Positions 1 through 6,637 of a stretch of DNA of 6,637 nucleotides are shown here, one piece after another. The notes beneath the pieces were generated by a model. That model was not told where the DNA came from. It worked only from the letters and a program-made list of their open reading frames with translations, and did not search any database. Every line of letters begins with the position of its first letter. Position 1 is the first letter of the stretch. A program made the position numbers and the translations under genes. Source of the DNA: CAZJJK01 sp964546285 (lineage in GTDB: Bacteria > Spirochaetota > Spirochaetia > Treponematales > Breznakiellaceae); the NCBI GenBank assembly GCA_964546285.1, contig CAZJJK010000137.1, positions 1 to 6,637 on the forward strand. The letters are read 5' to 3'.

Positions 1-2
1 GG

Positions 3-8
3 GGAGGT
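3..8 (+). promoter_or_regulatory. Ribosome-binding site of carA
   Basis: The bases GGAGGT lie four bases (counting from GGAGG) before the ATG at 12, a strong but rather close Shine-Dalgarno site that supports this start. The window begins here, so the carA promoter and any upstream leader or attenuator are not visible. Confidence 0.8.
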
Positions 9-11
9 CCC

Positions 12-1241
12 ATGAAAAAACGCGCGCCGCTGGCCCGTTTAGTTCTGGAAGATGGATCGGAGTTTATTGGCCGGTCCTTTGGCCGCGCCCGGTCCCAAGC
101 CGGCGAGGTCGTATTCACCACAGGCATGACTGGTTATCCACAATCGCTGACCGACCCCAGCTTTAGAGGCCAGATATTGGTAGCGACGTATCCTTTGATT
201 GGCAATTATGGCATTCCACTTGACCCCAAAACCCAGACGATGGCTGTTGACAGCTTTGGTATTCCGCGTTTTTTTGAGTCCGATCGCGTACAGGCGGCGG
301 GTTTTGTGGTGGCGGAAGCCTGCGACGAGCCAAGCCACTTCACGGCTGGCCTTAGCTTATCGGCCTGGCTGGATAAACAAGACATTCCCGGTCTGGCCGG
401 AATAGACACTCGTTTATTGACTGAGCGGTTGCGAGAACACGGCACCATGCGTGGTAAAATACTAGTAGAGGGGAGCAAGGATACGACTTTCGCCTCCGGC
501 GACATGAATCATCCAGTTTCCGATGTTTCCCCCAAAAAAGTCAGCGTTTATACCCCAGCTATCGCCAAAGGGGAAACGGCCGCTGGCTTGGCGGATACGG
601 ACACAAAGCGCCGCGTCCGGATCGCGCTGGTGGATTGCGGCGCCAAAGCGAATATCCTGCGCTGCCTCCTGGATAGGGGCGTGGAGCTTATTCGCGTGCC
701 ATGGAATCACGATCTTTCGTTATTGGATTATGACGGCGTATTCCTATCAAACGGCCCCGGCGATCCTAAAGCCTGCGGCAAAACCATAGCCAGTCTCAGA
801 CGGATCATGAACGATGACAAGCCTATCTTCGGCATCTGCTTGGGGAACCAGCTATTGGCTCTCGCCGCCGGAGCGGATACGTATAAGCTGCCGTATGGGC
901 ACAGAGGACAAAATCAACCCTGCACCTTAGTCAATTCGAAGCGTTGCTATATCACTAGTCAAAACCACGGCTATGCCGTCCGAGGCGAAAGCCTGCCGTC
1001 AGGCTGGGAACCCTGGTTCATCAATGCCAACGACGGCACCATAGAAGGCATCCGCTCTCTCCACTCCCCCTTCTCAGCCGTTCAGTTCCATCCGGAAGGC
1101 TGTCCCGGTCCGCGTGACAGCGAGTTTCTCATAGACGCCTTTCTGGATCAGGTCCGCGAGCGCTTGAGCGGCAAAAAAAACGGCGACTTCCCCGAAAACA
1201 ATAACAAGCCGCGAAAACCGGGATGTGGAGGCTCGCTATGA
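12..1241 (+). CDS. carA: Carbamoyl-phosphate synthase small (glutamine amidotransferase) subunit
   Basis: CarA hydrolyses glutamine and passes the ammonia to CarB for carbamoyl phosphate synthesis, in the cytoplasm, feeding pyrimidine and arginine synthesis. The protein has 409 residues. The N-terminal CarA-specific domain (about 1-155) carries GEVVFTTGMTGY (31-42) and IDTR (131-134). The class I glutaminase domain (about 200-385) has SNGPGDP (246-252), the nucleophile Cys276 in GICLGNQ (274-280), QNHG (317-320), and His360 and Glu362 in QFHPEG, so the triad is intact. The nucleophile motif reads CLGNQ where E. coli has CLGHQ. RGQNQP (298-303) recalls animal CPS I and Bacteroidetes enzymes rather than E. 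coli CarA. A hydrophilic tail (about 386-409) makes it longer than the 382-residue E. coli protein. The start is set by the GGAGGT site. The stop codon overlaps the carB start as ATGA, so the two are co-translated. Confidence 0.97.
   Translation: MKKRAPLARLVLEDGSEFIGRSFGRARSQAGEVVFTTGMTGYPQSLTDPSFRGQILVATYPLIGNYGIPLDPKTQTMAVDSFGIPRFFESDRVQAAGFVVAEACDEPSHFTAGLSLSAWLDKQDIPGLAGIDTRLLTERLREHGTMRGKILVEGSKDTTFASGDMNHPVSDVSPKKVSVYTPAIAKGETAAGLADTDTKRRVRIALVDCGAKANILRCLLDRGVELIRVPWNHDLSLLDYDGVFLSNGPGDPKACGKTIASLRRIMNDDKPIFGICLGNQLLALAAGADTYKLPYGHRGQNQPCTLVNSKRCYITSQNHGYAVRGESLPSGWEPWFINANDGTIEGIRSLHSPFSAVQFHPEGCPGPRDSEFLIDAFLDQVRERLSGKKNGDFPENNNKPRKPGCGGSL
1227..1240 (+). promoter_or_regulatory. carB ribosome-binding site and ATGA overlap with carA
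   Basis: GGAGG at 1227-1231 lies six bases before the ATG at 1238. That ATG shares ATGA (1238-1241) with the carA stop codon. This placement selects ATG 1238 over the in-frame ATG at 1223, which has no comparable site and would add five residues before the conserved MKKPEKVLVLGSGG start. The overlap suggests translational coupling and equal production of the two subunits. Confidence 0.85.
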
Positions 1242-4200
1242 AAAAACCGGAAAAGGTTCTCGTCCTTGGTTCCGGCGGATTAAAGATAGGACAAGCCGGC
1301 GAATTCGATTATTCCGGTTCCCAAGCGCTTAAGGCTCTGCGCGAGGAAGGCGTCAAGACCATACTGATCAATCCAAATATCGCCACGATCCAAACTAGCG
1401 AGGGCATGGCCGACGCTACCTATTTTTTACCGGTAAAGCCTGATTTTGTGCGTGAGGTAATAGAGAAGGAAAAGCCAGACGGTATACTCCTATCCTTTGG
1501 CGGCCAGACAGCCTTGAATTGCGGCGTCGCGCTTCATCGCGACGGAACCTTATACAAACATGGGGTGGCGGTACTTGGCACACCGATACGCGCGATAGAA
1601 GAAACCGAAGACCGCGAACTTTTCGCTAATAAGCTGAAAGAAATAGGCGTTCTTACGCCGCGCAGCGTCGCCGCCGTGGATACGGACGCCGCCGAAACGG
1701 CCGCTGAAGCGATTGGCTATCCGGTGATGGTCCGCGCGGCCTTCGCTTTAGGGGGATCCGGATCGGGGCTCTGCCGCGACCGCGTTGAATTGCGTCGCCG
1801 CTGTGATCGCGCTTTCGCTCATTCTCCGCAGGTTTTGGTGGAAGAGTGGCTGGGCGGCTGGAAAGAAATTGAATATGAGGTGGTGCGCGATTGTTTTGAC
1901 AACTGCGTCACAGTCTGCAATATGGAAAATTTCGATCCCCTGGGCATACATACGGGCGAAAGCATTGTCGTGGCGCCCTCCCTGACCTTAAGCGACAGCG
2001 AATACCATAAACTGCGCCGTATCGCGCTTGACGTGATACGACAACTCGGCATAGTCGGCGAGTGCAATATACAATATGCCCTTGATCCAGCCTCCGAGGA
2101 TTATCGCGTTATCGAAGTAAACGCCCGTTTATCGCGGAGTTCCGCTCTCGCGTCCAAGGCCACCGGCTACCCTTTGGCCTTTGTCGCCGCCAAACTAGCC
2201 CTGGGCTATGCGCTTACCGATATTGAAAACCGTATCACCAAAGTAACTAAATCCTGTTTTGAGCCAGCCCTAGACTACTGTGTCGTTAAAGTTCCGCGCT
2301 GGGATTTATCCAAATTCAAAAATGTCGATGTCCGTATCGGCAGCGAGATGAAATCAGTCGGCGAAGTAATGTCTATCGGCCGAAGCTTTGAGGAGGCTAT
2401 CCAAAAGGCGCTACGGATGACCGGCATTGACAGCCCCGGCTTAGCCGGCGAGGACGAATATCTTGGCCGTTCCTTTAAAAACCTAAAAGACGCGCTTACC
2501 AAACCGACCGATCGCCGCATCTACGCTGTTTACCGCGCGTTAATGGAAAACTGGTCAATTGACCGCATCCATAAGCACACGGGAATAGACCGCTGGTTTC
2601 TCGCCAAACTGGCAAAGCTTGCCGAAACTGAAAAAAGACTCCGCCGCGCGGAAAACGACAGGGCGCCGCTTTTGCCGGATCGCGATCTGCTACTCCATGC
2701 TAAAAAACAAGGTTTTTCCGATGATCGCGTTGGCGAACTTACTGGTTTTTCAGGCGCTCGTATCCGCGCCTTACGGGAAGAATACAGAATACGCCCTGTC
2801 GTTAAGCAGATAGACACTCTAGCCGCCGAATACCCAGCGCGAACCAATTACCTCTACTTAAGCTATAACGGCCAAAGCGATGATGTCACCCCCGCCAACC
2901 GTGGCGTGATGGTGCTTGGATCAGGGGTCTATCGTATCGGCAGTTCTGTGGAATTCGATTGGTGCTGCGTTAACGCCGCCGCCACCGCCCGTGATTTAGG
3001 CCACCATGTAATCATGGTTAACTGTAACCCGGAGACGGTAAGCACCGACTACGATATTTGCGACCGGCTTTATTTTGAGGAGCTGAGCTTTGAGCGAATT
3101 ATGGACATCTATGAGGCGGAACGGCCCGACGGCCTTATCTTGTCCATGGGCGGACAAACGCCGAATAATTTAGCCTTGAAACTATATGACGCGGGCGCGT
3201 TGGTATATGGGACCCGTCCCATTTCCATCGATATGGCTGAGGACCGACATAAATTCTCCGCTCTCTTGGACCGCTTGGGTATTGAGCAACCCGAATGGAA
3301 GGAGCTCACCGAACTGAAATCCGCCAAGGCCTTCGCCGCCAAAGTGGGTTATCCTGTCCTAATCCGACCCAGCTATGTCCTCTCTGGGGCCGCCATGAAC
3401 GTGGCCTGGGATGACGACAGCTTGTCTGGCTTTTTGGATCTGGCGGCCGACGTATCCAGTTCGCATCCGGTGGTCATCTCCAAATTCGTTGAGAATTCGA
3501 AGGAAATAGAGGTGGACGCCGTCGCGAGGAAAGGCGAACTCCTTTTCCACGCTATCACGGAACACGTTGAAAACGCCGGCATCCATTCAGGCGACGCGAC
3601 GGTGGTCTTGCCGGCCCAGCGGCTTTATATTCAAACTATTCGTAAAATCCGCGACATCGTCTCACGTATCGCCCAGGAACTGGAAATTACCGGCCCCTTC
3701 AATATTCAATTTTTAGCTCAAAGGAATAGAGTCCGCGTAATAGAATGTAACCTACGCGCCAGCCGCAGTTTCCCTTTCTGTTCTAAGGTCAGCCGCGTAA
3801 ATATGATCGACATGGCCGTACGGGCTATGCTGGACGCGCCCGTTCAAAAAACCATAAGCTCGGCCTTAGAGCTGGATTGGGTCGGCGTGAAAGCGGCTCA
3901 GTTTTCGTACTCCCGCCTTCACGGCGCCGACCCCGTCTCCGGTGTGGAGATGGCCTCCACCGGCGAGGTCGCCTGTATCGGCACGGACCTGGATGACGCT
4001 TTCATGAAAGCGCTACTGTCCGTTGGCTATAGTGTTCCCCAGAAACGTATTCTTTTATCCACCGGACCGTTGGAAGATAAGCTGGAATTTCTATCATCGG
4101 CACGGCATCTAAGCGAGATGGGCTATGAGCTTGTCGCTTCCCATGGCACGGCGAAATTCCTAGGCAAAAACGGCGTGCCCGCCAAGGCTCTATATTGGCC

Positions 4201-4389
4201 GCTGGAGTCTAAGGAACCAAATATTGCCACGGCGCTTAAACAGCGTGAAATCGATATGGTTATCAATGTCCCCAAAAACAACCGCCAAACGGAACTTAAA
4301 AACGACTATTTGATTCGTCGTTTAGCGGTGGACTTTGATATTCCACTATTCACCAATATTAAGGTTGCCCGTCAATTCACGGAGTCTCT
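1238..4389 (+). CDS. carB: Carbamoyl-phosphate synthase large subunit (3' end lost in gap)
   Basis: CarB joins bicarbonate, ammonia from CarA and two ATP to form carbamoyl phosphate. The visible 1051 residues cover nearly the whole protein (E. coli CarB has 1073), so perhaps 20-40 residues are missing. The carboxyphosphate half (about 1-398) has GSGGLKIGQAGEFDYSG (11-27), the glycine-rich ATP loop (166-177), Gln279, Glu293 and Asn295. An oligomerisation region follows (about 399-550), with QIDTLAAEYP at 524-533. The carbamate-phosphorylating half (about 551-932) has GSGVYRIGSSVEFDW (561-575), Gln824, Glu836 and Asn838. A C-terminal MGS-like allosteric domain starts near 933. Metal and ATP ligands of both halves are present, so the enzyme should be active. 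The long stretches that resemble animal CPS I as I recall it include the allosteric pocket, where Trp987 replaces the E. coli nucleotide-site Lys993. Reading past the gap in frame is an artefact. Confidence 0.96.
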
Positions 4390-4489
4390 NNNNNNNNNNN
4401 NNNNNNNNNNNNNNNNNNNNNNNNNNNNNNNNNNNNNNNNNNNNNNNNNNNNNNNNNNNNNNNNNNNNNNNNNNNNNNNNNNNNNNNNN
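4390..4489. other. Assembly gap of 100 N
   Basis: Exactly 100 undetermined bases separate the two convergent gene pairs. A round length of 100 is the usual placeholder for a gap of unknown size. It removes the 3' ends of carB and gpgS and any terminator between them. It could also hide additional genes. Confidence 0.97.
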
Positions 4490-5327
4490 ACACTTCGGCA
4501 TCGCCATAACGTTCGGCTCTATTCAAAAAGGTATTAAGTATGCCAAAAGACATGCGCCCAAGCGCTTCCTTGCTTTGGTTGCGGTGGACGCGGAGATCTA
4601 GATCTACCTGGGCCATAGCGCCAATACCAGCCAAGCGGTGAACATCGATAAGATGCCCTAGCTCAACGCCGTAGCCGACGGAAAAAGTTAAGCGTTCCAA
4701 CAATTTTCTACGGCCGGCATATTCACCGGATAGGGGCTGAACAAATCGAGCCAGTTCCGGGTAAAACAGCGAAAACAGCGGCCTTACCAAGATTTCGGTA
4801 ACCCGTCCGCCGCCAGAAGCCGCTATGGCGCCGCCTTGACGGATAGGCCGCTCATAAAAAGCCTTAACATAGGAAACGCGATCATCCTCCAGCAGCGGCC
4901 CGACCAAACCGTACACGAATTTCGCCTCGATATTAGAGATATCCGCGTCTACCCATACTATGATATCGCCTTCCAGCACATACAGGCTTTTCCAAAGATT
5001 TTCGCCCTTTCCTCTATAGTTTCCGTGTTTTGACAGTATATGAGCGGCCTCATAGACATGGGCTCCATAGCGCTCAGCCACCTTAAGGGTATTGTCCTTT
5101 GAACCGGAATCGATAACGGCGATTTCATCAATAAGCGGGAAACGGTCCATAAGCTCGGTTCGCATAACGAGTATTTCCTTGCCTATCGTCGCTTCCTCAT
5201 TTAAGGTGGGAAAAGCGACTGAGACGCGAACCCGTTTTTGGGTTTTAAGCCTAACCAAGCGTTCCAGATCGGCAAAACGCGAATGATGCCAAGTCCGGTC
5301 CAGCAGAGAATCATCCGCGGGGTTCAC
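4490..5327 (-). CDS. gpgS: Glucosyl-3-phosphoglycerate synthase, GT81 family (3' end lost in gap)
   Basis: GpgS transfers glucose from an NDP-glucose donor to 3-phosphoglycerate, making glucosyl-3-phosphoglycerate; a phosphatase then yields glucosylglycerate. The visible 279 residues form a GT-A fold and match the M. tuberculosis enzyme (about 324 residues) in order: PTLNEEATI (40-48), DSGSKDNT (73-80), RGKGE (105-109), the metal and sugar-nucleotide DxD as Asp127-Ala-Asp129, SGGGRVTE (171-178), QPLSGEYAGRR (197-207), GYGVELG with Glu222 (218-224), and RVHRN with His248 (246-250). The catalytic core is therefore intact and only about 30-45 C-terminal residues are missing. The start is a GTG, chosen because it has a strong ribosome-binding site and overlaps the preceding stop as GTGA. 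No phosphatase gene (gpgP) is visible. A related alpha-glycosyltransferase acting on another acceptor is possible but less likely given the SGGGRVTE and GEYAGRR blocks. Confidence 0.9.
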
Positions 5328-6556
5328 GCTTTATCTCCTTTTAACTCGATGCTCGCTTTCGCTAAATCTCTCATTAAGCGGCCGTCGCTGAGGATGGCGA
5401 ACAATAAACGCTGGCCGCTCTCCAGAGAAGCGATATCCAATTCATCCGCCTCCAAACCTTCCGTACCTGACGCTAAAGCTAAATACGCGGCCGGTATCCT
5501 GCGGGCGGTTAAAAAAGAGGTTGGATCGGGAACATTCTCTTCTTTAATCCTAATTTTCAATTCTTTCATCCACGCCCGTAGGCCATCTAAAAGTCGGTTA
5601 TTCAACAAGGGATCGCCGACAGGAGCATGGCCCACAACGCGGACCTCAACCTGGCCACCGCTTTCCTTTACGGCGTCCTCGGCGGTGGCGATCGCGGCGT
5701 TTTTCGCCATTTCCAAGACCTCGCGGCTAGCCGATTCCAATTCGATATCAACCACGCCTTCCGTTGGGATATGGCCAAACCCCAAGCCGGCCTCGATACG
5801 GTTGAGTCGGCAAACCGTATCGCCCTGAGCATCCCAGCGAACCCCGCCAAGCCGCCGAGCGACCGCCACGGCGGCATCCACCGCGGAGGGTTGCGGCGCC
5901 TCAGCGTTTTTATTGGCGGCGACACTGCGTATCCGCGTCGAAATCCGATAGGTGCCAAGCGGCTTCGGCGATATCCCCCCTAGCTCCAAACCGCGCAGGC
6001 CCAAAGCCGCGAAAGGCGCGCGACCGGGATCCTCTATCAAGCTGTCAAAAATTTCCCCAGAGGGATCGTCAAGAGCGCCTACGTAAAATATCAATAAAAG
6101 ATCGGAAGCGGGCCGTAAAATGCTTTCCTTAATAGCCTCCAGCACAGACAAGAGCCCAGCCACGCCGAGAGCATCGGCTAAACCGGCGCCCCTAGCGTAC
6201 TGGGTATCCACCCGAGCCAAGCTGGCTAAAGGATGCCAGCGCGCGCTGGCGACATCCGCGAACAGCAGAAAGGGCTTTGTGCCTGGCGGATCATCCGCTT
6301 TTACAAGCACCATGATCTCGCCGCGCTCGCCCACAGCTGAAGCGAAACCCATGGCCGACAAACGTTCCAGAATAAAGGCCGCCCGACGCTCCTCTCTTTC
6401 CGTAGGCGACGCTTGCTGGGCAAACAACAAAGCATCCGTTAAGAATCTATCGGCTAGGGGCGACACCGCTTGTCGCGTCAACGCCCGGCCGGCGCGTTTA
6501 GCGAATCCTGAAAAAGCGCGAGCGGTATAGTCTTTGAGGTTTTTAAAGAAACCCAT
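5324..6556 (-). CDS. M20-peptidase-fold protein, probably lacking the metal site
   Basis: The 410-residue protein resembles M20 metallopeptidases of the PepT/ArgE kind along its whole length. Residues 94-112 align with the first metal-site strand, 120-142 with the second metal-ligand segment, 152-168 with the catalytic acid segment, about 200-310 with the lid/dimerisation domain (including RLNRIEAGLGFGHIP, 250-264), and 344-390 with the C-terminal ligand region. The expected ligands look largely lost: HxD reads Phe99-Ala-Asp101, the EE pair reads Asp163-Asp164, the lid His is in AANKN (213-217), and the final His is in GLEADE (367-372). Asp128 remains in the second segment. Residues 1-33 form a basic, aromatic extension without a signal peptide. 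The start at 6556 has GAGGGGG before it; the longer start at 6592 has none. It is coupled to gpgS. The M20 fold is fairly certain; the function is unknown, either a non-catalytic protein or a hydrolase with altered chemistry. Confidence 0.85.
   Translation of the reverse strand: MGFFKNLKDYTARAFSGFAKRAGRALTRQAVSPLADRFLTDALLFAQQASPTEREERRAAFILERLSAMGFASAVGERGEIMVLVKADDPPGTKPFLLFADVASARWHPLASLARVDTQYARGAGLADALGVAGLLSVLEAIKESILRPASDLLLIFYVGALDDPSGEIFDSLIEDPGRAPFAALGLRGLELGGISPKPLGTYRISTRIRSVAANKNAEAPQPSAVDAAVAVARRLGGVRWDAQGDTVCRLNRIEAGLGFGHIPTEGVVDIELESASREVLEMAKNAAIATAEDAVKESGGQVEVRVVGHAPVGDPLLNNRLLDGLRAWMKELKIRIKEENVPDPTSFLTARRIPAAYLALASGTEGLEADELDIASLESGQRLLFAILSDGRLMRDLAKASIELKGDKA
5335..5340 (-). 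promoter_or_regulatory. Ribosome-binding site of gpgS
   Basis: On the minus strand AAGGAG lies seven bases before the GTG at 5327, inside the last codons of the M20-like gene. It decides the GTG start for gpgS. The stop of the upstream gene and this start share the four bases GTGA (5327-5324), so gpgS is probably translated by coupling. Confidence 0.85.
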
Positions 6557-6561
6557 CGATA

Positions 6562-6568
6562 CCCCCTC
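6562..6568 (-). promoter_or_regulatory. Ribosome-binding site of the M20-like gene
   Basis: GAGGGGG on the minus strand lies five bases before the ATG at 6556. It selects this start over the in-frame ATG at 6592, twelve codons upstream, which lacks a purine-rich site. Confidence 0.7.
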
Positions 6569-6587
6569 GTTATTAACTCCGCTATAC

Positions 6588-6616
6588 ACCATACACGGCT
6601 AAGGCCGACAACGCAA
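6588..6616 (-). promoter_or_regulatory. Weak sigma-70-like promoter candidate
   Basis: On the minus strand TTGCGT (6616-6611) and TATGGT (6593-6588) are separated by 17 bases, with an AT-rich stretch just upstream. Matches to the consensus are only three of six and four of six, so this is a candidate only. If real, transcription would start near 6581, shortly before the ribosome-binding site of the M20-like gene, and would drive the M20-like/gpgS pair. It also falls over the rejected ATG at 6592, consistent with the shorter start. Confidence 0.25.
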
Positions 6617-6637
6617 GAAGTTAATATTTTCATCATA

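Noticed and set aside
39..505. Open frames antisense to carA (39-338 and 206-505)
   Set aside because: Both lie opposite the strongly conserved CarA N-terminal domain and show no domain of their own.
1223..1237. Upstream in-frame ATG for carB
   Set aside because: The ribosome-binding site at 1227-1231 falls inside this extension, and family similarity begins at the ATG at 1238.
4490..4537. In-frame continuation of carB beyond the gap
   Set aside because: The frame across 100 N is arbitrary, the residues do not resemble a CarB end, and the same bases encode the conserved gpgS frame on the other strand.
4594..4605. Twelve-base palindrome AGATCTAGATCT
   Set aside because: It is inside the conserved gpgS coding region, short, and explained by codons of the Asp-Leu-Asp-Leu-Arg segment; there is no sign of an operator or mobile-element end.
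5238..5828. 196-residue open frame on the + strand
   Set aside because: It lies antisense to the M20-like gene and gpgS, has low-complexity Ser/Ala/Arg composition and no recognisable domain; it is a shadow of the coding strand.
5627..5983. 118-residue open frame on the + strand
   Set aside because: It is antisense to the lid domain of the M20-like gene, with no family resemblance and no evident ribosome-binding site.
5324..6556. Active acetylornithine deacetylase or peptidase linked to arginine synthesis near carAB
   Set aside because: The metal ligands of M20 enzymes are mostly missing, the pair is on the opposite strand, and the gap leaves the closeness to carAB unproven.
6557..6592. Upstream in-frame ATG for the M20-like gene at 6592
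   Set aside because: There is no purine-rich site before it, whereas GAGGGGG sits correctly before the ATG at 6556.

Overview
The window holds four protein-coding genes in two convergent pairs that face each other across an assembly gap. On the + strand, carA (12-1241) and carB (1238 into the gap) encode the two subunits of glutamine-dependent carbamoyl-phosphate synthetase. On the - strand, an M20-peptidase-fold gene (6556-5324) is followed by gpgS, a glucosyl-3-phosphoglycerate synthase (5327 into the gap). Both downstream genes lose their C-terminal ends to a run of exactly 100 N (4390-4489). This looks like a scaffold join of unknown true length, so adjacency of the two pairs is an assembly inference, not something the sequence proves.

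The organism is a bacterium: there are Shine-Dalgarno sites before all four starts and four-base stop/start overlaps inside both gene pairs. Base composition is moderately GC-rich and looks uniform, with no sign of recent transfer. CarA and CarB are not of the E. coli type. As I recall the family sequences, they match the group containing Bacteroidetes-type enzymes and animal mitochondrial CPS I. A spirochaete or a Bacteroidetes-related lineage is plausible, but I cannot fix the phylum from this window. The gap suggests a draft or metagenome-derived assembly.

Layout: 1-11 carA ribosome-binding site; 12-1241 carA; 1238-4389 carB (3' partial, 1051 residues visible); 4390-4489 gap; 4490-5327 gpgS on the - strand (3' partial, 279 residues visible); 5324-6556 M20-like gene on the - strand (410 aa); 6557-6637 upstream region of that gene with a weak promoter candidate. 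No RNA gene, mobile element, CRISPR array or repeat family is visible.

CarA releases ammonia from glutamine and CarB uses it with bicarbonate and two ATP to make carbamoyl phosphate for pyrimidines and arginine. GpgS makes glucosyl-3-phosphoglycerate, the precursor of glucosylglycerate, which serves as a compatible solute or a starter for glucose polymers. The M20-like partner is the least ordinary item: it keeps the family fold but appears to have lost most of the metal-binding residues, and it is translationally coupled to gpgS. No clearly new multi-gene system is evident.
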